A DNA stretch of 64,000 bases from Cryphonectria parasitica EP155 (GCF_011745365.1 NW_024468910.1:5463720-5527719); one strand, 5' to 3'; counted from the first letter of the stretch, positions 36,201 to 48,900 are shown. Notes: generated from the letters alone by a model not told the origin. Made by a program: numbers and translations.

Positions 36201-38390
36201 CTAGTTTCGAAGTTTTTCCTGTATGAATCTACAATTCACTTTCTAAAGCTTTTCCTTATCGCTCCAAAGCGAACTAACTTGCTAAGAATCTTGCTTCTGT
36301 TATTTTGCTAACTTATTAGCATTCTAGCACTATTTGAGTTTGCTTATCACTAGATTCTTCTTCTTGAGCTATTAGCTCTGCTAACTTGAAAGTATGTATA
36401 AAGTTATATAAAGCTTCTCTTTCTAAGTATTCTTCAATTACTAGCTTCGATCTTGCACTATTGATTGTAACTATTTCTCTGGATACAGCTTGTTCTTATG
36501 AAAGCTAGCTAGTAGTTCAATCGATTCAAGAATTATACTTCTTGAGCTATAAAAGCTCTATAATCAGCTTATGCTATACTATATCCATAATATCAAAGGA
36601 AGCTCTGATTATATATTCTTGAATCAAAATAGATAGATAATTAGTCTTCTTATCAATTACTTCTTAGTTATATGCAATAGATTATTCTTTTATAGTGCTG
36701 AGAATATATAAGCATTTCTTTCATCTTTATTGTAATTATATCTGATTAATGATATATGAGAATATAAAGTTTCTCTGAGCATTACTATTCAATAGTGCGC
36801 TATACTTATATTCTTGAATATATATATTGAACTTGATATAAGCATAATCTATTCTAAAAGCTTCATATAGAAACTGTTTCAGTCTGATTATCTGCAGTTC
36901 CTTTACAAGCAATTCTATTCTTTTAAATCTATTGAGAACTGCTTATTCTTTTAAGCTTGCTTCACTGCTTCTTAAGCAAGCTTCTTAGCTTGCTTTTGCT
37001 TGTATTATTATTATTTCTAATCTTTCTTCTATTAATGCTAATTGCAAATCTTATTATTGATATGAATCGTACAGAGTATCGTCTTGCACTGTTATCATTT
37101 TATCTTCTTATTTATATATTGTATGAAATAGTTATCTGATAGCTCAATATATGTATTGTAATGCTATTTATTAAGAACTTCTCTAAAGCAAAGTTTCTTT
37201 TCTTCAATAGCTTAAAGGATTTGTTCTAATTCTTTAATGGAAAACTATTTGTATTATATCTTGTTTAAGAAATGCATTCTGCAGCTATAATAGATACAGA
37301 AGATTTAAGCTAATTCGTAATATAGATTGTAAAGTAAGCTAATTCGAGAATTCTTATCTTCTTGTATCTTAATGTTTTGCAAGGAGATGCAGATGAAGAG
37401 CTCTTCCAGCTCTATTCTGTAAATAAGATATTCGATTTATATTGTTTTCTTATTTTATCTAATGCTGAAGAGAAATCTTTCTTTAAGCTTATTAAGTATG
37501 TTGTTTGCAGAGAGCTTCTGCAAGCTGCTAGATTGTTTGTTCTAGCTTAATCCTTCTGTTGCTTAAGAAGCATTCTCTATATTGCTTAGATATTCATATC
37601 AGTAGCTAAGAAGGTATTATCTCTTATTCATATTCCTGATTATAGTGCTTAATATAAGCAATAAAGAATATTAAAGGATATTGTTGCTAAGCTCTTCTTT
37701 CAATGCTTGAATGCTCTGTTCCATGATATTAGAGCAGTCCGAGTTGCTACTTGTAGAAATGCTGAGCGTGCATTCTTGTTCTGCTGTTGCTATTTGTTTG
37801 CAGCGCTTAGGTTTCTGAGGGAACTATTCTGAGCTTTCCTTACTTGAGAGATATATTAAGCAGTTATCATTATAGCAGAATGTTCAGCTGAAACTTCTGT
37901 AATCAATAGAGTTCAATACTTGCTCTGAGAGAGTGTTGCTCAGTTGATTGGATTTCTATTGTTGAGCAATATTTATCTAGCATTCTTTCTGAATTAGTTG
38001 CTATTTGTTCTTCCGGAATTAATAGCAGTTGTATGCAATATATTCTTGTTTGTTGCAGTTGTAGCAAGTAATGCTATTCCTCTTGCTATACTGTTTATTA
38101 GCTGTATTAAGTTTTATAAAATCAGCATGCATAGTGCTGCTCTGAGCTGTACTGCTATATCAACTGCTATTCTTGTTTTGGAGTTTCTTGCTTATATTAG
38201 CTGAAAATCTCCAAGTCTAGCTTTCTTTCTTCTTGAATTTCTCTACTTATTATTCATATAAACAGTTATTAATATGAATAGCTTGATTAGAGAATATTGC
38301 AAAGTTCTTCAGCTAATTCTGCTTGAAGATTTTATCTTTAATATCGTTCTTAAGTTCCTTGTAATAGTATTCCATAAGATTCTTATCTTT
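33280..38390 (-). pseudogene. Element C pol with chromodomain
   Basis: The minus-strand frame at 33,588-33,358 reads PFKILQQIFPVNYKLVL, MRIYSVFHILLLK and EYKIEKILKYRS...EYLIK, then TGA where Trp is expected: the integrase C-terminus joined to a chromodomain. Integrase C-terminal QFTYNSAD lies near 33,900. Reverse transcriptase and RNase H lie between about 34.7 and 36.0 kb, recognised by alignment with element A. Many stops. Confidence 0.7.
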
Positions 38391-38600
38391 CTATAGGAGT
38401 TGCGCTGAGAGTTGCTTGAATCTGATTATATAAGCAGAAGCTGATTTGGTCTGTTTGAGATTCATGAGCTGCTGAGCTGTAGTGCGTTCTTCGTTAGGAT
38501 TACTAAAGATTTCTTTGAGAGCTTTCTTGAAGCTCTTAAAGGAATCGAATATGTTCTTGATACTCTGAATATATGTGCTAAGGTTATTCTGATGCTTCAA
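38391..38600 (-). pseudogene. Element C gag fragment
   Basis: Reads FDSFKSFKKALKEIF, NPNEERTTAQQLMNLKQ and YIIRFKQLSAQL, the core of the retrotransposon gag family. The frame stops on both sides. It lies about 460 bases inside the 5' LTR. Confidence 0.75.
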
Positions 38601-39058
38601 GTAGTTGTATAGAAAAGGCTTATATTAGATAAGAGCATTCTTTTTGAGATAAGTTTCTGCAAGGATAACTTTCTCAGATTCTCTGATAAACTGAGTCTTA
38701 TAATATAAGAAATATGCTCTGCAGTAGATAAGAAATCCATATAGCGTTTTCTGATTACTATTATATATAGCAAGCTTATTCATCTTATATGCCTTTCTAG
38801 CGCTACTGATAGTTGCAGAGATGAACTGCGCTTGTTGAGCTTATTAAGCTAGCTAAGCTTATTAGTTAGCAATAATAGCGCTCTGAGCTTGCTGTTATTC
38901 ATATAAGTTCTGAATATGCTAAGTAAGCTGATATATCTGATTAATCAGTTCTTTCTGAGTAGAAGCATGCGAGAATAAAGGAGTTTCTAAAGAAGCTATT
39001 ATATTCCATATTGCTTAAGAAATAATACTGAATTATTCTTGAATAAGAATTATCAAAA

Positions 39059-39522
39059 TATAATGAGTATTGCAGCAATCTGAAGATTTCTAAGTATACA
39101 AAGAGGTTTATGCTAACAAGAGCAGTATCAAAGTATTAAGTTTTTGAATACAGAACTATACAAGTTCTAGTAAGCAATACAAGTATTCACTATCTTTGAA
39201 GCTACTCAGTATATGAAACTGAATACTTAGATTAACAACTGAAGAGCTATATATGAGATCTATCTAATGGAAATAAATGTGTTCTTATATATTCAGCTCT
39301 TCAGTCCTGTTGATAGTATTAGTTGTTGGATTTCTTGGATTATCTGGATAATCCAACTGATCCGGATTATCATGAATCAGCTACTGATCCATCCTAATCC
39401 TGTAATTCTAATCCTTGCTTATGTAAGCCTTAGTTCTTGAGATGTTGAATCCTTCCCTGTCTTTCCGGACAGTTGTTCCGGGTGTTCTGGCTGGTGATCT
39501 GCATGTTGAATGAGTTATAACA
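39059..39522 (-). repeat. Element C LTR (5' in element sense)
   Basis: 464 bp; first bases TATAATGAG (TG changed to TA). Followed by AAAGA, the target duplication. Confidence 0.9.
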
Positions 39523-40077
39523 AAAGATCTCTTTGAGAGCTTTTTCAAAGCTTTCAAAGGAATCGAATATGTTCTTAGTATCCTGAATATGTGCATTGGG
39601 ATTATTCTGATGCTCCAAATGATTGCATAGAAAAGGCTTGTACTAGATAAAAGTATTTTTCTTAAAGCGAGTTTCTGCAAGGATAATCTTCTTAGATTTC
39701 TTAGTAAACTGAGTCTTATAATGCAGGAAATACGCTCTGCAGTGGATAAGAAATCCATGCAGCGTTTTTTAGTTGCTATTATATATAGCAAGCTTATTTA
39801 TCTTGTATGCCTTTTCAGCACTATTAGTAGCTATAGAAATGAATTGCGCTTATTAAGCTTATTAGGCTAGCTAAGCCTGTTAGTTAGCAATGGTAGCGCT
39901 TTAAGCCTGCTATTATTCGCACAGATTCTGAATATGCTGAATAAGCTGATATATCTGATTAACTAATTCCTTCTGAGTAGAAGCATGCAAGAATGAAGGG
40001 ATTCCTGGAGAAGCTATTGTATTCTGTATTGCTTAAGGGAGTAATACTGAATTGTTCTTGAACAAGAATTGTTAAAA
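39523..40077 (-). pseudogene. Element A gag, upstream part and leader
   Basis: Closely parallels 38,504-39,058 of element C. Carries FDSFESFEKALKEIF on the minus strand and the untranslated leader next to the LTR. Confidence 0.7.
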
Positions 40078-40530
40078 TGTAATGAGCACTGCAGCAATCC
40101 GAAGATTCCTAAGTATATGAAGAGATTTATGCTAATAAGAGCAGTATCAAAATATCAAGTTCTTGAATACGGAACTGTACAAGTCTTAATAAGCGATGCA
40201 AGTATTCACTGCCTTTAGAGCTATTCAGTATATGAAACTGAATACTTAGATTGATAACTGAAGAGCTATATACTGAATCTATCTAATGATAATAAACGTA
40301 TTCTTATATATTCAGCTCTTTAGTATGAATAGATTGGATAGCAACATATTCAAGTTATCCTGCTAGCTCTGAATAGCACATATCCGAAGCTATCCTTCCT
40401 GATTGGCCGTGCTCATAACCCTAACCCTGGGTTATGTAACCAATGCTTTGTCAGGATGTTGAGTCCTTGACACCTGATCCCTGTTACTCGTAACCTGTTC
40501 TGTAACCTGCATGTTGGATGGGTTATAACA
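40078..40530 (-). repeat. Element A LTR (5' in element sense)
   Basis: 453 bp; same subtype as 25,632-26,084 over the whole length. Confidence 0.9.
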
Positions 40531-41876
40531 CTCAGCTACATTTCAGGCATATATTAATAAAGCGCTAATAAGCTTAATAAATATAATCTGCATCATTTAT
40601 CTGAATAATATCCTAATTTATAGTAATAATGCTAAGCAGTATACAAGCTATATTCGAGAGATCTTGAAGCAGCTATAGCAATAAGAGCTATATCTCAATC
40701 TGAGAAAGTATAAGTTTAATATACAATAGATAGAATTCCTGAGCTTTGTAGTATTCTTAGAAGAAATCAGTATGAACAAGAAGCGTATTGCAGCTATTGC
40801 ACAGTAGCTGCTCCTGCATATTATCTGCAATATTCAGATATTTCTTGGATTTACTGAATTCTATTATCAATTTATACGAAACTACTTCAAGATTGCTATA
40901 TCATTAATCAATCTTTTGCAAAGCAGCAGCATAAGCATAATTGCGCTCTCGAACTGCATTTAAGTAGCTTTTAAGACTCTAATTATGCTCTTTATAATAG
41001 CTTTATTGCTATGCTACTATAATGCTGCATTACTAATAAGGATTGAAACGAATGCTTCTGCTTTTGCTATAGAAGCTATGCTAGCTCAGCTATTTCAAAG
41101 CTGCTAGCATTTAATTGCTTTTCGTTCAAAAAAGCTCTTTCTAACAGAAATATAATATAGCATGAGAGATATTAAGCTATTAGCTATTATAAATACTATA
41201 TTAAACTAGCAGCATTATTTATTATATCTATCTAAGCTTATACTCATTCTTACAAATCATTTCAACTTGCAATACTAAGAGATTAAACAGAAGCTATCTG
41301 CTTGCTAGTTATGCTAGCTAAATAATCTCAGCATGTATAATCTCATCATTCAGTACCATCTCAGCAAATCCAACCCAGCTAATAGGTTGTTCAGATAGCC
41401 AGATCACCAGAGAGGAAAGAAAGCTAAGCAGAAGCTGCAAAGCTCCAGCAATTTCGTTACAATAAAGAATCTGGAGAATCAGAGAGAACTTTGTATTGAT
41501 TATATTCAAAGAATAAGAATGAAACAAGCAGCAGATCTAAATATCTCCTGTTTTCGAGTATATGCTCTTCGCTATTCGAGTAAGAGTGCAGAGTTTGAGC
41601 AGACAGCAGACCTGAGTATCTCCTGTTTTCGAGAGTGCGCTCTTTGCTATTCAAGCGAGAATGCAGAGTTGAAGCGGAGTATTTGCTTAGCAACTGATAT
41701 TGCTTGAATATCGGGTTGCGAACTAATTATCCTTCTGCGCTTAGCAGTAGAGCAAAGCGTAGCAATAGTACTGGAGTAGCTTGCAGAGCTAATAAGAGCG
41801 CATCTGCTACAACTGCAACAAGAAAATGTTTTTGTTCAGATGGAAGCTTGGTATAAGAAGCGAATATGCAGCTCTA
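40531..41876 (+). pseudogene. Gypsy pol fragment E (RT 3' half, RNase H) plus repeat-bearing tail
   Basis: It starts in the middle of a reverse transcriptase (ATFQAYINKAL, IIYLNNILIYS, IQIFLGFTEFYYQFI) and runs into RNase H (RIETNASAFAIEAMLAQ) and SNPANRLFRQPDH. The rest of the element is missing on the left. From about 41,518 two in-frame 75-bp repeats encode ADLNISCFR and ADLSISCFR; this tail matches the reverse complement of 52,474-52,722 in the young LTR element. Confidence 0.65.
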
Positions 41877-42409
41877 TCCTAAAGTCAAAGTGTCCTCAAG
41901 GTAGAGAACAGTTTTTTTGAGTGAGAAATTTTTTGGCGCTAGCAAAAACAGGGGTAAGAGGATCGTTTTTTTCTTCTGTAAACTGTTCTCAACTCAAATT
42001 TTAAGCTTTCTGTCTCATTTCAATTTGAAGTCTGATTGCTTTTCTTAAAACTCTATCATTTCTGAATTTCAAGTTCTCATCATCTTTCTTTCTATTTTAA
42101 TTGCAGGATTTGTATTTCTAGGGTAAAGGATTGAGGTGATCAGACCCGCATTTTTATCCGCATTAAAAACAACCAATTACCTTGCCTTATTTCTAGAGCA
42201 TATCCTTATCCTAAAGTCAAAGTGTCCTATTCTAAAGTCAAAGTGTTCTCAAGGTAGAGGATAGTTTTTTTGAGTGAGAAATTTTTTAGCGCTAGCAAAA
42301 ACAGAGGTAAGAGGATTGTTTTTTTCTTCTGTAAACTGTCCTCAACTCAATTTTTAAGCTTTCTATTTCATTTTAATTTGAAGTCTGATCGCTTCCCTTA
42401 AAACTCTAT
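41877..42409 (+). repeat. Tandem ~340-bp repeat, left part (interrupted by element D)
   Basis: A full unit (41,877-42,228) and a partial one (42,229-42,409). Each begins CTAAAGTCAAAGTGT and includes TTTAGCGCTAGCAAAAACA. It resumes at 49,926 after element D. It codes for nothing I recognise. Confidence 0.75.
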
Positions 42410-42863
42410 TGTAATGAGCACTGCAGCAATCCGAAGATTCCTAAGTACACAAAGGGGTTTATGCTAGCAAGAGCGGTGTCAAAGTGTTAAGTTCTTGAAT
42501 ACGGAACTGTACAAGTCCTAATAAGCGATGCAAGTATTCACTGCCTTTAGAGCTACTCAGTATATGAGACTGAATACTTAGATTGATAACTAAAGAGCTA
42601 TATACTGAATCCATCTAATAGTAATAATCATATCCTTATATACCTAGCTCTTTAGTATGAATTACTGTTTAGCAGTGCCTTGCGGATCACCGCAGTGATT
42701 CGGATAAGCTTAGTAAGCTGTGCTCCTGGTGCTTCTAGTGATCCATTCCTATCTCCTTCCTAGATTATGTAATCAATGCTTTATCAGAACGTTGGATTCT
42801 TAACACCTAATCCCTATTACTTGTGATCTGTTTTATAACCTGTATGTTGAATGGGTTATAACA
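42410..42863 (-). repeat. Element D LTR (3' in element sense)
   Basis: 454 bp, TGTAATGAGC...GGGTTATAACA. Its second half differs from those of A and C in the middle (TTACTGTTTAGCAGTGCC...) but its last ~100 bases resemble A. Confidence 0.9.
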
Positions 42864-42903
42864 TCATCCCTCTTCTATCAGTTGTTATTCTCAATGATCT
42901 TCT

Positions 42904-43673
42904 GTAAGTATTCTAGCAAGTTTTTCCATATGCATAATCTTGCCTTTCTAATTGAGATGTTGAACAGAATTGAGAAATCTTTTTCTAAGAAAACTGAACA
43001 GCATAATCGTCTTTTCCTAGCTGTTGATCAGTTTGGTTTTGAGATCATGCCTTGCACCGCCTGCGCTTCCCGGGGCCTGGTATGCAAGATAATGGATAAT
43101 ACAAAGCGTTGTTCTCAGTACATCCATCATGCTTGTTCTTGTAATGGTTGTAGGGTTTCTGTTTCTGCTTATAAGTCTCCTTTTCTCCTTTTCTAACCTC
43201 TTTGCTGATATCCCTCTTTCTTTTCCTTAGTTTCGCACATTATAGCGGAGGATAAGAAGCTGGAATCGAAGGAGCGGAAGGCAGAGGCAGAGTTAGAAGG
43301 GGCTCATTGTCGAGCGTTAGAGGTTCTTAACGAAGCTTGCACGAAGATCTCGGAATCCGCTGCCCGTCTTGCTCGCCTGCACACCCAGCATAGATCTCTT
43401 GCCTCCCAGGATGCTCAAATAGTAAATGCGAGCCTTAAATCCCTTGATAAGCTGGATGAGCGGGAACGTTGTGAGGAGAAGGAATGCAATCTTGCTGCAT
43501 CGGTTTGTGAGATAGTATTAGCTGAAAGTATTTTAGCTGAGAATTCCTTGTTTAATAGTTTTAACTGAAATTCTGTTAATCCTAGTGGAGCTGTTATGGA
43601 TTATTCTGGGTTTTTGGGGAGCGAGATTCCTGAGGCTTCTGGATCTCGGTTCGGGGCAGAGCAGTTGTTCTAA
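42904..43673 (+). CDS. Antisense cassette gene of element D (Cys-rich / coiled-coil), one stop
   Basis: The best-kept copy. 42,904-42,967 looks like an intron (GTAAGT, TCTAAT, AACAG) in the leader; coding may start at ATG 43,047 (MPCTACASRGLVC) or at 42,930. The Cys motif is CxxC, C, then RCSQ and HACSC. A second intron follows the Cys motif (branch TTTCTAAC; acceptor TTCCTTAG at 43,230). Exon 43,231-43,673 encodes a helical region (EDKKLESKERKAEAEL, then SAARLARLHTQHRSL) and ends EIPEASGSRFGAEQLF. The only stop is TGA near 43,567 at the Trp kept in the other copies. One Cys position is Tyr. GC content is clearly higher than in the flanking pol. Family known to me only as uncharacterised fungal proteins. 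Confidence 0.55.
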
Positions 43674-43689
43674 GCGCTAGTTTCTTTCT

Positions 43690-46600
43690 TCTTTCAATAC
43701 TCAGCTACCTTTTCTTGAGCGTTTTCAACGTTCTCCTGTAATTCCCATGAATTTTCACTTGCTGAGTAATCTTTCCATTTGATAAGGTATTCTCTCGTGT
43801 TGCTTATGCTTCTATGCTTGAGAATCTTCTCTACTTCATACTCTGGTTTGTTATTTTCTACTTCTGCTGTATTATTCGCTAGTATTTCCTATGCTGCTGA
43901 TTCCAGCAGTAAGATATAGAAAACCGGGTATATTCTCATCTCATGAGGTAATGCTAACTTATAGTTAACTAGAGAAATCTGCTGCAAGATTTTGAATAGT
44001 TCTAACTTCTTATAATCGAGTTTGTTGCTGAATCTAGTTGTTTTGATGTTTTTTCGAAGTAGGTAGATCTTATCTCCCTTCTATAGGATTAGTTTCTTAA
44101 TCCTTTTAGAGTTTGTATACTGCGTTATTCGTTCTTGAACGAATTGTAGTTCTAATTGGAGTTTCTTCTGAACTTTCTTGATTTTTTTAATTCTTTTATC
44201 TGCAGCTTCTGCATCTGCTTCTAGCAGTATTTTGTAGTAAGCTATTAGGTTATATTCATAGAGTATGAAGAATGATAACTTCTTTATTGTATTCATATCT
44301 GCGCTATTATAAGCGAACTATGCAAGAAGCAATAGATTAATTTAGTTATCCTGTTTCTGATTAATATAGTATTAAAAATACTATTCAATAATCTAATTCA
44401 TTCTTTCCGTTTATTCATCTGTTTGCAAGTAAAATGCTATAAATATTCTGTAATATATTCTAAGCTGTTTTATAAGTAAAGTTTAAAACTTCAAGTTAAA
44501 CTTTCTATCTTTATCAGAGATTACTTTCTCTAGCATGCTGTAATTAGCAATAATCATTCTAAGGAATGCATATGCAAATTCCTCTGCTATACTGCTTTTC
44601 TTATAAGAAAGAAAATAAGCATACTTACTTAATCTGCAAACCACTATTAGAATGCTATTATATTATATCTTAATTAAGAATTCTTATAAGAGAGATAGCT
44701 TAATAATAAAGTTTAGACTGATGAATTGCTAAACAATTATAAATATTAGTAAAGAATGCAGTAGTTTGTAAAGCTTGTATCTTTCTGCCTTATTCTTTTT
44801 GCAGCTATTGTATTATTATAAAATGCTTTTAATCCTTTTTCTAAGATCTAATAGATTTCAGTATTTTTTAATACATTCATAAATTGCTCTAACTCTCTAA
44901 TATTCATATGCTGGTATACTGTATATATCTCTGATGTAGCTATCTTGTTCATCTAAAGTTATTAATTCTGAATTCTTTTCCAAGGATTCAATTCTGAAAG
45001 TAGTATTTAGTTCTCTGTATACATTAACGAGATTTCCTGACTCGTTTTGAGTAAAGATGTTCTATATATCCGAAGAATCTTCGTTTTGATAGTCTGATCT
45101 TCTGCTAAGAGCATCTGCTTATTCGTTTTCTGAGCTTTTGCAGTATATAATCTTAAAATCGAACTGTAAAAGGAATTCTGCTTATCTGATTTGTTGCTTA
45201 TTTAAGATCTTGATTATTATGAATATAGTTAGATTCTTATAATTCGAATGAATTATAATCGGATGCTATATGCTGATAAGATAGTATTGCTATTTCTTAA
45301 AAGCTTTTACTATTGCTATAAGCTTCTGATTAGGAATTCTGTAGTTAATTTCCAAGCTATTCAACTTCTTTGAGAAGTTGCTTACAATCCTTAGATGCTC
45401 TTAATCGTTTCATTAATCAAGTTGTTCCCCAAGTGCATATCCTAATGCATCAGTTTCAATTTCAAAGAGTTTGTAGGAGTTTGCTTTATATAGAACTAGC
45501 TCTAAGGTAATGTGCTTAATGATCTTATTAAAAGCTTCTTGTACTTTAGAGATTTATTCGAAGGATTGCTTCTTCTTAGTAAGATTTGTAAGAGAATGTA
45601 CGATCCGATTATAGTTCTTGATGAACTGTTTATAGAAGTTGATATATTCAAGAAAAAATCTAATATCTCTGATATTTCTGGGAATTAGCTAGTTTCTAAT
45701 AGCTTCTACTTTATTCTTCTATAGCTTGATGCATTCTAGCTCAATTATGAATCCGAAATAGTTAACCTTTTGTATATAAAAGTAGCTCTTTGCAGGTTTT
45801 ACAAGGAGCTTCGCATTCTGAAGCGTTTGCAATACTGTTTCTACATATTTCTTATATTCTTTCAGTATTCAAGAGAAAATAAGAATATTATCAAGATATG
45901 CAATAATGAACTGATTCAGATACTTGTATAGAATATAATTAATCATTTCCTGGAATAAAGCTGGAGTGTTTATTAAGCTGAAGAGCATAATCAAATATTT
46001 ATAGTATTCGTAGCATATTCTGAAAGCAGTTTTCCATTCTTCTTCTTTCTTTACTCTGATTAGATTATAAGCTTCTTTCAGATTCAGAACTATAAATCAC
46101 TATACTTCTTACAATCTATCTTATAATTCCTTGATAAGTAGCAATAAGTATTAGTTCTTAATTGTAATATTATTAAATTGCTTGTAATTAATATATAGCT
46201 TAAGCTTGCTATTCTTCTTAGATATAAATAGAATAGGATATTCTGCTAATAATTGCAATAATTATATATATTCTTTCTTAAGATTCTTATTAAGATACTT
46301 CCTAAGTGCTTCTAGCTGTATCTTGTTCAGTCTGTAGATAGGGAAGAATTTGGGCTGTTTCCCTTTTTATAACAGGATCTCGTGATTGTATGAGCTGTAT
46401 TCTAGCAATTCTGTATCCAATTCTTTCTGGAATAGTTTCTTGAACTTGTAATATTCTTATAGTATGTTTGCAAGTATTGGTTCTGATTCTTATGCTGTTT
46501 CTGCTATCTGGAGAAATAGTAGGTATTATTGAGCATGCTTCTTTTCTAATAGCGTTTTCGAGAGCTTTGAGCGCTCGCTCCGGGCTGGATTGAGCGCTTG

Positions 46601-48900
46601 AGAGCTTGGTTTCGAGGTTTTTCTCGTATGGATTCATAATTCACATTCTAAAGCTTTTTCTTGTTGCTTCAGAGTGGACTGACTTGCTGAGAATCTCGCT
46701 TCTGTTATTCTGCTAATCTGTTAGCGCTCTAGCACTATTTGGGTTCGCTTATTACTAGATTCTTCTTCTTGAACTGCTAGCTCTGCTATCTTGAAAGTAT
46801 GTATGAAGTTGTATAAAGCTTCTTTTTCTGAATATTCTTCAATCACTAGCTTTGATTCTATGCTATTGATTGTAATTATTTCTCTGGATATAGCTTGTTT
46901 CTATAAGATCTGGCTAGTAGTTCAATTGATTCAAGGATTGTACTCTTTGAGCTATGGAAGCTTTATAATCAGCTTATATTATGCTGTATTCATAATATCA
47001 AAAGAAGCTCTGATTATATATTCTTGGATTAAGATAGATAGATAATTAGTTTTCTTATTGATTACTTCTTAGTTATATACAACAGATTATTCTTCTATAA
47101 TGCTGAGGATATATGAGCATTTCTTTCATTTTTATTATAGTTATGCTTAATTAATAATGTATGAGAATATAAAGTTTCTCTAAGCGCTACTATTCAATAA
47201 TATGCTATACTTATATCCTTGAATATATATATTAAACTTGATATAAGCATAATCTATTCTAAAAGCTTTACATAGGAACTGTTCTGATCTGATTATCTGC
47301 AGTTCCTTTACAAGCAATCCTGTTCTTTTGAATTCATTGAAAACTATTTATTCTTCTGAGCCTGCTTTGCTGCTTCTTAAGCAAGCTTCTTAGCTTGCTT
47401 TTGCTTATATTATTATTATTTCTAATCTTTCTTCTGTTAATGCTAGTTGCAAATCTTATTATTAATATGAATTGTATAGAATATTGTTTTGTACTGCTAT
47501 CATTCTATTTTCTTGTTTATACATTATATAAAGCAATTGTTTGGTAGCTTGATATATGCATTGTAATGCTGCTTGTTGAGAATCTTTCTGAAGCAGAATT
47601 CCTGTTCTTCAATAGTCTGAAGAATTTATTCTAATTCTCTAATGAGAAATTATTTGTATTGCATCTTGTTTGAGAAATGCGTTCTGCAGCTATAATAGGT
47701 GCAGGAGATCCAAGCTAGTTCGTAGTGCAGGTTGTAAAGTGAATCAATCCGAGGATTTTCGTTTTATTATATCTCGATATCTTGTAAAGGAATGCTAATG
47801 AAGAGCTCTTCTAATCCTATTCTATAAATGAGATATTTAATTCATATTATTTCCTTGTTCCATTCAATGCTAAAGAGAAATCTTTCTGTAAGCTTCTTGA
47901 GTTTATTGTTCATAAGAGACTCTGGTGAAGCATGGAATCGCTTGTTTTAGCTTGATCTTTTTGTTGCTTTAGAAGCATTTTCAGTATTATTTAAGTATTC
48001 ATACTAATAACTAAGAAAGTATTATCTCTTATTCATATCTCTAATCATAATGCTTAGTATAAATGATAAAGAATGTTAAAGAGTATTATTGCTAAGTTCT
48101 TCTTCCAATGCTTGAATGCTCTGTTCTGCAATATTAGAGCAGTTCGAGCTGCTACTTGTAGAAGTGCTAAGCATATACTCTTATTCTGCTATTGCTATTT
48201 GTCTGCAGCGCTTAGATTTCTAAAGGAACTATTCTGAACCTTCCTTACTCGAGAAGTATATTAAGCAGTTATTATTATAGCAGAATATTCAGCTAAGATT
48301 TTCATAATTAACAGAGTTCAATACTTGCTTCAAGAAAGTATTTTTGCTCAGTTGATTAAGTTTCTGTTATTAAGCAATATTCATCTAGCATTCTTTCTAA
48401 ATTAGTTGCTATTTGTTTTTCTGAGATTGATAATAGTTGTATACAATATATTCTTGTTTATTATAATTATAGCAAGTAATGCTATTTCTCTTGCTATACT
48501 GCTTATTAGCTGTATTGAGTTTTATGGAATTAGCATATATAGTGCTGCTCTGAGCTGTATTGCTATATTAACTGCTATTTTTGTTTTGAAATTTCTTGTT
48601 TGTATTAGCTGGAAATCTTTAAATCTAGCTTTCTCTCTTCTTAAACTTCTCTATTCATTGTTTATACAGATAGTTATTAATATAAATAGCTTGATTAGAG
48701 AATATTGCAAAGTTTTCTAGCTAATTCTATTTGAAGATTTCATTCTTAATATCATTCTTAAATCTTTTATAATAGTATTCTATAAGATTCTTATCTTTCT
48801 ATAAAAGTCTTGCTAAGAGCTGCTTAAATCTAACTATATAAGCAGAAGCTAACTTAGTCTATCTGAAATCTATAAGCTGCTAAGCTGTAATATGTTCTTT
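43690..48900 (-). pseudogene. Element D pol with chromodomain
   Basis: Minus strand: the chromodomain near 43,850-43,720 ends EYLIKWK with Trp intact. The integrase C-terminus (44,296-44,081) reads FFILYEYNLIAYYK and ADKRIKKIKKVQKKLQ. RT and RNase H lie around 45.1-46.2 kb by alignment with A. Stops occur throughout. Confidence 0.7.

Larger units (their letters stand above)
32051..39522 (-). mobile_element. Chromodomain Ty3/gypsy element C, nested in A
   Basis: 7,472 bp with 464-bp LTRs at both ends and a 5-bp AAAGA duplication on both sides. Same family and orientation as A and D. Contains gag, pol, chromodomain and the antisense cassette. Point mutations disable all gag-pol frames. Confidence 0.9.
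25632..40530 (-). mobile_element. Chromodomain Ty3/gypsy element A, split by element C
   Basis: LTRs of 453 bp at 25,632-26,084 (3' in element sense) and 40,078-40,530 (5'). The interior is 26,085-32,050 plus 39,523-40,077; the gap is element C, inserted in gag with duplication AAAGA (32,046-32,050 and 39,523-39,527). The two LTRs differ at about 40 sites by my reading, all transitions. No target duplication is seen outside the LTRs (TGCTT on the left, CTCAG on the right), so the ends may have been reshuffled. Confidence 0.85.

Noticed and set aside
25627..40535. Target duplication around element A
   Set aside because: TGCTT on the left and CTCAG on the right do not match, even allowing for C-to-T changes.
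46302..46637. 111-residue minus-strand frame in element D
   Set aside because: Out of frame with the pol domains recognised nearby; no motif.
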